Shown: positions 1 through 7,810 of the stretch, piece by piece
Numbering within the stretch: the first letter of the stretch is position 1
Layout: each line of letters starts with the position of its first letter
Assembly: GCA_012729355.1 (NCBI GenBank)
Contig: JAAYDG010000017.1
Location: 1-46,892 of the forward strand
Direction: 5' to 3'
Length of the DNA stretch: 46,892 bases
Origin: Clostridiales bacterium
GTDB taxonomy: Bacteria > Bacillota > Clostridia > Peptostreptococcales > Anaerovoracaceae
Made by a program: the position numbers and the translations under genes
Notes under the pieces: model-generated
The model's database searches: none
What the model saw: only the letters and a program-made list of their open reading frames with translations
What the model was told of the DNA's origin: nothing

Positions 1-485
1 ATAGCCATCAGGCACAGAAGCGTGGCAGATGCATTGTTGTTCACCACCATCGCCGCTTCGGCGCCGGTGATCCGGGCGATCAGGCTGCTCACGTGATCGT
101 GGCGGCTGCCCCGTTGTCCCGTCATGAGATCATATTCCAGTGTGGAATAGCCTTTGGCCACCTCTGTCACCTGAACGGCAGCGCTGTCGGCCAGTCTTGC
201 TCTTCCCAGGTTTGTATGAAGCAAAATGCCGGTCCCGTTGATCACACGCCGCAGATTTCTCCGCTCGGACGTTGTCAATATCCGCCGAGCCAACGCAATG
301 ACGGCGTCGGAACCGGTTTCCGTCTCTTCGCCGCTCAGTAAGGCACTGCGTGTCTCGTCGATGGCCTGACGAAGCGCTTCAACGACCACCTCGCGTACGG
401 TGGTCTGCGTCCATTCAATCACATCGCAACGTTTCAAAAGTTCATCGACTTTCGGCAGATTTCTCAATTGCTCATTCGTGGTCAT
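1..485 (-). CDS. selA: SelA, L-seryl-tRNA(Sec) selenium transferase (N-terminal part, cut by window edge)
   Basis: SelA is the PLP enzyme that converts Ser-tRNA(Sec) to Sec-tRNA(Sec) using selenophosphate, in the cytoplasm. About 161 residues are visible; the rest lies beyond base 1. The reading frame starts at an ATG at 485-483, preceded by an AAGGAG site 5-6 bases upstream. The visible part holds the family signature RRVINGTGILLHTNLGRA, then GYSTLEYDL, then RGSRHDHV and a GAEAAMVVNNNAS stretch, as in SelA N-terminal and PLP-domain starts. The PLP lysine would lie outside the window. It follows the FrdX-like gene by 97 bases on the same strand. Its presence means the organism probably makes selenoproteins; selB and selC would be elsewhere, perhaps just to the left. 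Recognition is from motifs and is firm. Confidence 0.93.
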   Translation of the reverse strand, partial: MTTNEQLRNLPKVDELLKRCDVIEWTQTTVREVVVEALRQAIDETRSALLSGEETETGSDAVIALARRILTTSERRNLRRVINGTGILLHTNLGRARLADSAAVQVTEVAKGYSTLEYDLMTGQRGSRHDHVSSLIARITGAEAAMVVNNNASATLLCLMA

Positions 486-582
486 AGGATCTCCTTTGCA
501 GAGAGAAAGCATAATGCTTTATCGCAACGCTTTCGTTACAGAACCATTATTGCACAATTGCAGCGAGAATCCAAGATGGTAA

Positions 583-1293
583 TTATTCGAGGATCTCGCC
601 TTCCGCTGAAATCGTCACCACCTGCCAGGGGATGAACTTCCCGCTGTCCTGCAGCGCCTTTTTACCGGCATACTCCAATCCGCCGCAGCAGGGAACCTCC
701 ATGCGAACGATCGTCACACTTTTGATGTCGTTCTGTCTTATGATTTCCGTCAATTTTTCCGAATAATCGCCTTCATCCAGCTTGGGACAGCCGATCAGTG
801 TCACTCTGTTGCGAATAAACTTGTTGTGGAAATCACCGTAAGCATAGGCAGAGCAATCTGCGGCGATGAGCAGATGAGCGCCTTGGAAATAGGGCGCGTT
901 CACCGGCGCGAGTTTGATCTGGACTGGCCACTGGCGCAGCTGACTTGCCGAGGAAGCGATGGTGGGCTGCTCGCTGCAGGAACAGGATTCCGGCTCCTTA
1001 AATAAACTTTTGCTGGCACTTCCCGGGCAACCGCAAGGCAACGGTTCCTGCACGGATTTGCCTTGCTTGGCCAAGACGGCAGCTTCGTCATAGGCAGCTG
1101 CTTCCCGCACTTCAAAGGATATGGCTCCGGTGGGACAAGCCGGCAGACAATCTCCCAGACCATCGCAGTAATCGTCCCGAAGCAGGACCGCTTTTCCATC
1201 CACCATGCCGATGGCGCCCTCGTGGCAGGCTTCCGCACAAAGGCCGCAGCCGTTGCACAATGCACTGTCTATTTTGATAATTTTTCTCTTCAT
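583..1293 (-). CDS. FrdX-like 2x[4Fe-4S] ferredoxin protein
   Basis: A 236-residue iron-sulfur protein. The N-terminal 60 residues are a dicluster ferredoxin: CNGCGLCAEACHEGAIG gives the first cluster and CDGLGDCLPACPTGAI the second. A Cys-rich linker follows (CGCPG, CSCSEQ), then a C-terminal domain with WPVQIKL, LLIAADCSAYAYG, LIGCPKLD and VRMEVPCCGG. This architecture resembles FrdX, a ferredoxin-like partner of hydroxylamine reductase (Hcp) in anaerobes; that match is from memory of the family. Two ATGs are possible; the one at 1293 sits 9 bases after GGAGG, whereas the ATG at 1299 is only 3 bases away. The divergent Crp/Fnr neighbour fits regulation by an HcpR-like protein. Hcp itself is not in the window. 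The electron partner is unknown. Confidence 0.85.
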   Translation of the reverse strand: MKRKIIKIDSALCNGCGLCAEACHEGAIGMVDGKAVLLRDDYCDGLGDCLPACPTGAISFEVREAAAYDEAAVLAKQGKSVQEPLPCGCPGSASKSLFKEPESCSCSEQPTIASSASQLRQWPVQIKLAPVNAPYFQGAHLLIAADCSAYAYGDFHNKFIRNRVTLIGCPKLDEGDYSEKLTEIIRQNDIKSVTIVRMEVPCCGGLEYAGKKALQDSGKFIPWQVVTISAEGEILE

Positions 1294-1307
1294 TTTCATC
1301 TACCTCC

Positions 1308-1336
1308 GTGACTTTCTGGATCAAGTATATTATAAT
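1308..1336 (+). promoter_or_regulatory. Sigma-A-type promoter of the Crp/Fnr gene
   Basis: TATAAT at 1331-1336 with a GTGACT -35-like hexamer at 1308-1313, 17 bases apart. The -10 box is offset by two bases from the -10 box of the opposite promoter, so the two cannot be used at once. Confidence 0.5.
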
Positions 1337-1358
1337 AGTTGTGGAAAATATGTTGCAA
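1329..1358 (-). promoter_or_regulatory. Sigma-A-type promoter of the FrdX-like gene
   Basis: On the minus strand TTGCAA (1353-1358) and TATAAT (1329-1334) are separated by 18 bases. A weak dyad GTTGT/ACAAC (1338-1342 and 1361-1365) flanks the -35 box and could be a regulator site, but its arms are short. Confidence 0.5.
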
Positions 1359-1375
1359 ATACAACGGAGGCCCCT

Positions 1376-2035
1376 ATGGTTTTATACGATTCCGTTCTTT
1401 CAAACTCTGTTCTTTTTAAAAATATTGATTCCTATGATATCCCTGACGTGCTCCAATGTCTTTCTTCGACGCGTAAAACATATCGCAAGGGGGAGTTTAT
1501 TTTTCATATCGGCGAGAAAGACGTTCCGCTGGCCATGCTGCTGGAGGGCGAGATACATATCAATACCGAGGATTTTTGGGGAAACCAGACCATTCTGGCA
1601 GAGATCCGGCCCGGGCAGATTTTTGCGGAAACCTACGCACTGGTCCCCGATACGCCTCTTGCAGTCAACGCCTTTGCCCTCACCGACTGCAATGTGCTGT
1701 TGATGAACGCAGGCAGCATTCTGCGCGCCTGTCCGAAAGCCTGTTCCTTCCACCAGACACTCATTCAGAACCTGGCTGAAATCTTGGCTTCCAAGAATCT
1801 GATGCTGACCGGTAAGCTGGAGCACATGGCCCAGCGCACCACTCGAAATAAACTGCTTTCTTACCTTTCGGTTCAGTCTCTTCAGACAGGAAGCAACACC
1901 TTTAAGATCCCATTCAACCGGCAACAGCTGGCCGATTATCTGGCGGTGGACCGCAGCGCCATGTCCAGCGAATTATCCAAACTTCAAAAGGAAGGTTTAC
2001 TGGAATTCAGCAAAAACAGCTTCACGCTCCATTAA
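1376..2035 (+). CDS. Crp/Fnr-family regulator (HcpR-like by context)
   Basis: A 219-residue cytoplasmic transcription factor. Residues about 20-130 form a cyclic-nucleotide-binding-like beta-roll (KGEFIFHIGEKDVPLAMLLEG, RPGQIFAET), and the C-terminal 80 residues carry the winged helix-turn-helix NRQQLADYLAVDRSAMSSEL. No FNR-type N-terminal Cys cluster is visible, so it is not an oxygen-sensing FNR of the classical type. The ATG at 1376 has GGAGG 5 bases upstream, which makes the longer upstream frame unnecessary. It is divergent from the FrdX-like gene. HcpR regulators of nitrosative stress are Crp/Fnr proteins often found beside hcp or frdX; the assignment to HcpR is inference from this context. 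Ligand is unknown. Confidence 0.88.
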   Translation: MVLYDSVLSNSVLFKNIDSYDIPDVLQCLSSTRKTYRKGEFIFHIGEKDVPLAMLLEGEIHINTEDFWGNQTILAEIRPGQIFAETYALVPDTPLAVNAFALTDCNVLLMNAGSILRACPKACSFHQTLIQNLAEILASKNLMLTGKLEHMAQRTTRNKLLSYLSVQSLQTGSNTFKIPFNRQQLADYLAVDRSAMSSELSKLQKEGLLEFSKNSFTLH

Positions 2036-2061
2036 AAAACCCGCGCCGATCGGCGCGGGTC
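2034..2061 (-). terminator. Rho-independent terminator of rpsB-tsf
   Basis: A GC-rich stem (ACCCGCGCCGATCGGCGCGGGT, self-complementary over 2039-2060) is followed on the minus strand by six T. It lies 12 bases after the tsf stop and also abuts the stop of the convergent Crp/Fnr gene. Confidence 0.85.
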
Positions 2062-2072
2062 TTATCTCGAAA

Positions 2073-2987
2073 CTACTTACCCATTTGCTTCGCCACTTCT
2101 TCGGCAAAGTTTTCTTCTTTCTTTTCGATGCCTTCGCCCACTTCGTAGCGCAGCATCTCGACGATTTTCATATCCTTGCCGAGATCTTTGGCAACGGCCT
2201 CGACATAATCTTTAACGCTCATATCGTTGTTCTTGACAAATTTCTGCTCCACGAGGCAAGTTTCCTTGAGTTCTTTCTTAAGGCGTCCGATTACCATCTT
2301 TTCCACGATCTCCGCCGGCTTCCCTTCGTGAAGGGCTTGGGCGACCAAGATCTGCTTTTCGTGCTCCAGATACTCCGGATCCACTTCGGATTCATCCACA
2401 AACTGAGGTCTCATGGAAGCTGCCTGCATGGCGACATCTTTGCCCACGATACTGATCTCGTCAGCGGTAGCTTCTGTCTGAATACCGATGACCACACCGA
2501 TCTTGCCGCCACCGTGAACATAACCGGCATACTTGACACCGGCTGTATTGAACTTGACAAAGCGGCGAACGCTTAAGTTTTCGCCGATCTTAGCAATCAT
2601 GTTGTTCAGAGCGTCCTGAACCGTGCCTTCGCTCCCGTAGGGAAGTGCCATAAAGGCTTCCATGGATTCCGCCGCTCCGTTCAGAGCCATCTGAGACAGT
2701 GTTTCGACAAAGCTTACGAATGCTTCGTTCTTTGCAACGAAATCAGTCTCTGAATTGACTTCGATCGCAGCGGCCTGTGTCGCGTCTTCGTTGAACGCCA
2801 GACGGACAAGACCTTCCGAAGCCACACGACCGGCTTTTTTTGCGGCCTTGGCCAATCCATTTTCTCTGAGGTAGTCAACGGCTTTTTCCATATTGCCGTC
2901 GGTTTCTGTCAGTGCTTTCTTGCAATCCATCATGCCTGCGCCGGTCGCTTCGCGCAGTTCTTTTACCATTGCTGCTGTTACTGTCAT
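2073..2987 (-). CDS. tsf: Elongation factor Ts
   Basis: EF-Ts recycles EF-Tu by exchanging GDP for GTP during translation. The 304-residue protein shows the N-terminal UBA-like domain with VKELREATGAGMMDCKKAL, then NGLAKAAKKAGRVASEG and the core-domain ESEVDP and EVNSETDFVAKNEAF stretches typical of the family. The ATG has AAGGAG seven bases upstream. It lies 71 bases downstream of rpsB on the same strand, the normal rpsB-tsf order in bacteria, and the pair ends at the terminator at 2034-2061. The length is usual for Firmicutes EF-Ts. Nothing is unusual. Confidence 0.98.
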   Translation of the reverse strand: MTVTAAMVKELREATGAGMMDCKKALTETDGNMEKAVDYLRENGLAKAAKKAGRVASEGLVRLAFNEDATQAAAIEVNSETDFVAKNEAFVSFVETLSQMALNGAAESMEAFMALPYGSEGTVQDALNNMIAKIGENLSVRRFVKFNTAGVKYAGYVHGGGKIGVVIGIQTEATADEISIVGKDVAMQAASMRPQFVDESEVDPEYLEHEKQILVAQALHEGKPAEIVEKMVIGRLKKELKETCLVEQKFVKNNDMSVKDYVEAVAKDLGKDMKIVEMLRYEVGEGIEKKEENFAEEVAKQMGK

Positions 2988-3058
2988 ATCTGTTCTCCTT
3001 ATTACTGTATTACTGTCATGCGCAAGGATGCGCCAAATTTCACTTTGCTGTTGTATGT

Positions 3059-3880
<822 letters not shown>

Positions 3881-4005
3881 GTTTTTTTCCTCCCGGTTTT
3901 TCCTCCATTTTCGGTCTCCCGGCACAGACTTCTCTCGAAGCACCGCTGAGCCGGCACGAAAATGTGTGTATTTTGAAATCGTATGCGATGGTGCATACCT
4001 TAGGT

Positions 4006-4034
4006 ATATTACACTATCGATCCGGTCTTGGCAA
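4006..4034 (-). promoter_or_regulatory. rpsB-tsf promoter
   Basis: Minus-strand TTGCCA (4029-4034) and TAATAT (4006-4011) with a 17-base spacer. Its -35 box is the reverse complement of, and occupies almost the same bases as, the -35 box of the rightward promoter at 4028-4056. Confidence 0.65.
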
Positions 4035-4056
4035 GTTTTTTTTCCTGTGCTACAAT
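4028..4056 (+). promoter_or_regulatory. Promoter of the SIS-ROK operon
   Basis: TTGGCA (4028-4033) and TACAAT (4051-4056) with a 17-base spacer. It shares its -35 bases with the leftward rpsB promoter because TTGGCAA is TTGCCAA on the other strand. Confidence 0.62.
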
Positions 4057-4098
4057 CAGGTGAATCATTACAGTCGACAAACGAAAGGTGCGTAAATC

Positions 4099-5214
4099 AT
4101 GGCCATCCTCCCCAACAACGAAGCAATGATCCACGAGATCGCTCAGGAGCCGGATCTCTTTCGGCATGTCCTCCGAAACCGGAAGCGCTACACAGAAGAC
4201 TTTGTGAAGATCTTTCGTAAAAAACCGATCAAGAGGATCTATCTTGTGGGAAGCGGATCTCCATCTCATCTTTCGGAAACACTGCGGTGCGCGGCCATTT
4301 CCATGTTGGGTGTCGAAGCCAGCGCGCCTCTGCCTTCCCTGTTTCTTTACCACGATGCGTTCAACGCTTCCGGCGCCTATCGGCCGGAGGAGATGCTGCT
4401 CATCTGCCCCGTGGAATCCGGCAAAACCAAAGGTCCTGTCATTGCGGCACAAAAAGCCAACGAACTGAGGATCCCCGTCGTCTGCACAACCCTGGACGAA
4501 ACCGGCATCCTGGCCGGCCTTTCCGACGTGGTGATCAAGAAACCATCGGGTGCGGAAAAAGCGCCGCCCACAACAAAAGGCCACTCGATCGGTCTGTTTA
4601 TCCTTCTTTTGTGCTTCTTGGAGGCGGCTCGCGAGACCGGGCGCATGTCTGCCGAAGCCTATGCTGCCTACGACGCCGGCTTTCAGCAAATGGCCGGTAA
4701 CGTGAACGCAAACCGCCTGCAAGTGCAGGAATGGTACCGCAGGCGTCAGAGTGACGTGATGGCCTCGGAACGCTATTGGTTTTTAGCCTACGGCGCCAAC
4801 TACGGCACCGCCACGGAAGCGGTTCTGAAATTCATCGAATCCCATCAAAAGCCCACCTTTGCCTATGAATTGGAAGAATTCCTCCACGGTCCGCTGTGCG
4901 CAGTTCGGCCGGAGGATGTTGTTTTCTTTCTTGCGGCGGAGGATTGCCAAGAAAAAGAACGGATGCTTCAGTTGTATCATGCCATGAAGCCGGACTATCC
5001 AAACTGCACGCTGGTTCGTTCCTCGAAGGATGCTCCCGCCGACGACTGGGACCTGCCCCTGGACACCTGCGGCCTGCCCTTTCTGAACGCACTGGAATAT
5101 CTGATCCCTGTTCAAGTACTGGCCTACGAGATAGCAGACGCCGCCGGGATCGATGTGACCGTGTGGACGACACAGAAGATCCGCAGCCAGATGAAGCCGG
5201 GATTCGACCGCTGA
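4099..5214 (+). CDS. SIS-domain sugar-phosphate isomerase/deglycase-like protein
   Basis: A 371-residue cytoplasmic protein with two sugar-isomerase (SIS) domains, like the C-terminal half of GlmS and the AgaS/FrlB proteins but without a glutaminase domain. The first domain has KRIYLVGSGSPSHLSETL (about residues 46-63) and CPVESGKTKGPVIAAQKA; the second has AYGANYGTATEAVLKFIES and FAYELEEFLHGP, the latter matching the catalytic region of isomerases of this fold. Start ATG at 4099 follows AAAGGTG by eight bases. It is followed 27 bases later by a ROK kinase, so the pair may phosphorylate and then isomerise or deglycate a sugar or Amadori compound. The substrate cannot be read from the sequence; no transporter is adjacent. 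Confidence 0.85.
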   Translation: MAILPNNEAMIHEIAQEPDLFRHVLRNRKRYTEDFVKIFRKKPIKRIYLVGSGSPSHLSETLRCAAISMLGVEASAPLPSLFLYHDAFNASGAYRPEEMLLICPVESGKTKGPVIAAQKANELRIPVVCTTLDETGILAGLSDVVIKKPSGAEKAPPTTKGHSIGLFILLLCFLEAARETGRMSAEAYAAYDAGFQQMAGNVNANRLQVQEWYRRRQSDVMASERYWFLAYGANYGTATEAVLKFIESHQKPTFAYELEEFLHGPLCAVRPEDVVFFLAAEDCQEKERMLQLYHAMKPDYPNCTLVRSSKDAPADDWDLPLDTCGLPFLNALEYLIPVQVLAYEIADAAGIDVTVWTTQKIRSQMKPGFDR

Positions 5215-5241
5215 ACAGCTGAACAAAAGGAAGGCATTGCT

Positions 5242-6165
5242 ATGAAAGAAGCGATCCTGGCCGTGGACATCGGCGGATCCAAGTATATGACCGGGCTGAT
5301 CCGGCCCGACGGAACTCTTCTTGCAAAGGAACGAAAGACGTGGACGGAGTATACACAGCCGCTCATTCGAAGCCAGTTGCTGGAGGCCGTCAGCGACATG
5401 CTGGGAGCACATCCGGATGTCCGGGTTATCGGGGGAGGCGTAACCATTCCGGGCCTTGCAGACCCGCAAAGCGGCGTCTGGGTGAGCACGGAATTCATGG
5501 GGATCAAGAACTATCCCATCGCAAGAGATCTGGAGAAGGTTTTCGGCCTGCCGTTTTATATCGAAAATGACGGGCGGGCCTGCGTGCTGGCCGAACGATA
5601 TTTCGGCGCCGGGCGGGATTGCGATGATTATCTTTATATCACCGTGAGCAACGGCATCGGCGGCGGATTGTTTCTGAACGGTAAACTTCACCGGGGCGCT
5701 ACCGGAAATGCAGGCGAGATCGGGCAGTGTGTGGTAGTGGAAAACGGACGCGTGTCCGAGGACGGGACTGCCGGGACGCTGGAAATGTATGCCGCAGCCG
5801 CCGGCCTGGTGCAAAACTATCTGGAGGCCGGCGGGCGCCGGCGCATCGACGGCAAAGCGCCCGATGGCGCCTCGATCGCCGCCATGGCCGCCGAAGGCGA
5901 CCCTGCGGCCCTGGAAACCTTCCGCCTGGAAGGCTGTTACCTGGGCAAAGCCATCGCTGCGCTGCACAACGTGCTGGATCTGAAAAAAGTGATCCTGGGC
6001 GGCGGCCTTTCATTAGCCTTCGACCTATATCGGGATACACTGCTCGAGACGGTCCGTGCCCAAACCTACAAGCGACCCTATCCGAGCCCGGAGATCCTCG
6101 CCACTCCCCTCGGGTACGAAGGCGCCCTGTACGGCGCCGCCGCCCTGGTTCTTCACTGCGAATGA
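5242..6165 (+). CDS. ROK-family sugar kinase-like protein lacking the zinc motif
   Basis: A 307-residue protein of the ROK (repressor, ORF, kinase) family without an N-terminal DNA-binding domain, so probably a cytoplasmic sugar kinase. It has the phosphate-1 motif AVDIGGSKYMTGLI at residues 7-20, the catalytic Asp in YIENDGRACVLAE (Asp110), and the GNGIGGG-like SNGIGGGLFLNGK. The ROK zinc motif GHx(9-11)CxCGxxGC is not conserved: residues 157-180 read GEIGQ then VSEDGTAGT, with no Cys pair. Active ROK kinases usually keep this Zn site, so substrate or activity may differ. GGAAGG lies seven bases before the ATG. It is the second gene of an operon with the SIS protein and ends at a terminator. 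Confidence 0.88.
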   Translation: MKEAILAVDIGGSKYMTGLIRPDGTLLAKERKTWTEYTQPLIRSQLLEAVSDMLGAHPDVRVIGGGVTIPGLADPQSGVWVSTEFMGIKNYPIARDLEKVFGLPFYIENDGRACVLAERYFGAGRDCDDYLYITVSNGIGGGLFLNGKLHRGATGNAGEIGQCVVVENGRVSEDGTAGTLEMYAAAAGLVQNYLEAGGRRRIDGKAPDGASIAAMAAEGDPAALETFRLEGCYLGKAIAALHNVLDLKKVILGGGLSLAFDLYRDTLLETVRAQTYKRPYPSPEILATPLGYEGALYGAAALVLHCE

Positions 6166-6166
6166 A

Positions 6167-6196
6167 AAACTCCGCATCTGCGGAGTTTCATTTTTT
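6167..6196. terminator. Bidirectional terminator between ROK kinase and tcdA
   Basis: Perfect stem AAACTCCGCA/TGCGGAGTTT (6167-6188) with T-runs on both sides. It follows the ROK stop by two bases and overlaps the tcdA stop codon, serving both converging operons. Confidence 0.8.
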
Positions 6197-6883
6197 GATC
6201 AGGTCCATCAGGATCCTGCCGGCAATCAACGAACCGGCAACGGCCGGCATATAAGAAATGCTTGCCGTGACTCCGGTTGTTTCTGCCTCGTCTCGCTCCG
6301 GCGGCACTTCGTCGGAAAAAAGAACCGGCACATCCGAAAGCCCCACAGAACGCAGCTCCTTTCTCAAGACCCTTGCCAGGGGACAGGTATGCGTTGCGCC
6401 GACGGAAGCGATCCGGAACCGGGTCGGATCGGTTTTATTTCCCGCACCCATGGCACTGATCACCGGAATGCCCCGTTGAGACGCCTCGCGGATCAAAAGG
6501 ATTTTCGCGCCTACATCGTCGATGGCATCGGCAATGTAATCGTAGGATTCCACCTGCAGTTCCGGCAGCGTTTTTTCCGTCAGCCGGAAGGGGTGCTCGC
6601 GCAGGATCAAATCCCCGTTGATGGACAAGAACCGCTGTGCAGCGGCACGCGTTTTGTACATGCCCAACGTGTGAGAAACCGCCAAAATCTGGCGGTTCAT
6701 GTTGCTTTCTTCGATTCGGTCGCAATCGCACAGGCCCAGGGTCCCGACACCCGCTCGTACCAGGTTTTCGGCCAGGTGACCGCCCACACCGCCCAGTCCT
6801 ACCACCAGAACGGCTGCCTTTCGGAGTCTTTCCATGGCGCCGACGCCGATCAAACGACGCGTTCTGTCATAAAAATCTTCCAT
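6188..6883 (-). CDS. tcdA: TcdA-like tRNA threonylcarbamoyladenosine dehydratase (ThiF/E1-like)
   Basis: TcdA (CsdL) cyclises t6A37 of tRNA to ct6A in an ATP-dependent step. This 231-residue protein has the E1-like nucleotide-binding loop VLVVGLGGVGGHLAENL (about residues 25-41), the DCDRIEESNMNRQ motif, the conserved YIADAIDDVGAK and VISAMGAGNKTDPTRF, and the THTCPLARVLRKELR element typical of TcdA rather than ThiF or MoeB. It is slightly shorter than the E. coli protein. It is the last gene of the yicC-gmk-rpoZ-tcdA block, seven bases after rpoZ; the SD is weak (GGAGAG about 14 bases upstream), so translational coupling to rpoZ is plausible. Confidence 0.92.
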   Translation of the reverse strand: MEDFYDRTRRLIGVGAMERLRKAAVLVVGLGGVGGHLAENLVRAGVGTLGLCDCDRIEESNMNRQILAVSHTLGMYKTRAAAQRFLSINGDLILREHPFRLTEKTLPELQVESYDYIADAIDDVGAKILLIREASQRGIPVISAMGAGNKTDPTRFRIASVGATHTCPLARVLRKELRSVGLSDVPVLFSDEVPPERDEAETTGVTASISYMPAVAGSLIAGRILMDLIKK

Positions 6884-6890
6884 GGATGTG

Positions 6891-7115
6891 CTAGTCTCTC
6901 TCCGGTTCGTCTGCGACAGACGTCTGGGCCCGGGTATAACTGATCAGGTCATCGGAAATTTCGTAGGTGGCGATCGACACCGGCTTATTGCTCTCCATGA
7001 GTGTGAGCTTTGGTTTTCCGTCCACCAGATCCCTGGCGCGCTTTGCGGCCATCACGACCAGTGTGTAGCGGCTGTCCACCTTTGTTTTCAACAAATTGAT
7101 CGATGGGTACAACAT
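6891..7115 (-). CDS. rpoZ: RNA polymerase omega subunit
   Basis: Omega helps assembly of RNA polymerase by holding beta-prime. The 74-residue protein begins MLYPSINLLKTKVDSRYTLV, followed by AAKRARDLVDG, the conserved MAxKRARxL core of RpoZ, and ends with a short acidic tail. The ATG immediately follows the gmk TAG stop, with GGAGG inside the gmk end eight bases upstream, so translation is coupled. The gmk-rpoZ order is the usual one in Firmicutes. Confidence 0.95.
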   Translation of the reverse strand: MLYPSINLLKTKVDSRYTLVVMAAKRARDLVDGKPKLTLMESNKPVSIATYEISDDLISYTRAQTSVADEPERD

Positions 7116-7724
7116 CTATAATTCCTCCTCGTATTTCCGGATCAATCGATCCACGTTCTTGTCTACTTTGCTGTGCTCGGCCTTGATGATTGACCGGACT
7201 TTGTCCACGGCTTGCTCCAGTTCATCGTTGATCACATAGTAATCGTAATCGTGGATCAAAGCGATTTCGTTCAGTGTAGCCTGCTGGCGGATCAGAATAT
7301 CCTCTTCGTCTTCGGTGCCCCGGGCAATGAGACGCTTTCTCAATTCGGCAAGAGATGGCGGAAGAACGAAGATGAGGATTCCTTCGGGGTACACGTTTTT
7401 TACCTGAAACGCTCCCTGCATCTCGATTTCAAGAATGATGTCCTTTCCCTTGGACAACTGGCCCAATACGAGTTTCTTGGGCGTTCCGTAGCTGTGTCCG
7501 TAAATCTTTGCATATTCCAGAAATCCGCCTTCATCGATGTTTTTCTGAAATTCTTCCTCGGAAACAAAATAATAACTCTTCCCATGCTTCTCTTCGCCTC
7601 TGGGGGCTCTGGTCGTCATGGAAACCGATAGTCCGATCTTCTCTCTGCGAACGATTTCTTTGCAAATGGTGCCTTTCCCTGCCCCGGAGGGACCGGAAAG
7701 CACAAACAGTTTGCCCTGCTCCAT
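7116..7724 (-). CDS. gmk: Guanylate kinase
   Basis: Phosphorylates GMP to GDP with ATP. The 202-residue protein has the P-loop LSGPSGAGKGTICKEIV at residues 8-24, then SMTTRAPRGEEKHGKSYYF (GMP-binding region), FLEYAKIYGHSYGTP and DIILEIEMQGAFQVK, all canonical. GAGGAG lies five bases before the ATG at 7724. It follows yicC after 86 bases; the remA (DUF370) gene that often lies between them in Bacillus is absent here. Length is typical. Confidence 0.97.
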   Translation of the reverse strand: MEQGKLFVLSGPSGAGKGTICKEIVRREKIGLSVSMTTRAPRGEEKHGKSYYFVSEEEFQKNIDEGGFLEYAKIYGHSYGTPKKLVLGQLSKGKDIILEIEMQGAFQVKNVYPEGILIFVLPPSLAELRKRLIARGTEDEEDILIRQQATLNEIALIHDYDYYVINDELEQAVDKVRSIIKAEHSKVDKNVDRLIRKYEEEL

Positions 7725-7810
7725 ATAAGCTCCTCACCTCTTTTGTCCGAATCGTTGTGCAGTTAATAAGAATACATCAAATGATCGGAATATTCAAGCG
7801 AAATATCCGG

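Noticed and set aside
4783-5967. 394-codon frame on the minus strand
   Set aside because: Antisense to the SIS and ROK genes, both of which have clear motifs; no plausible protein features.
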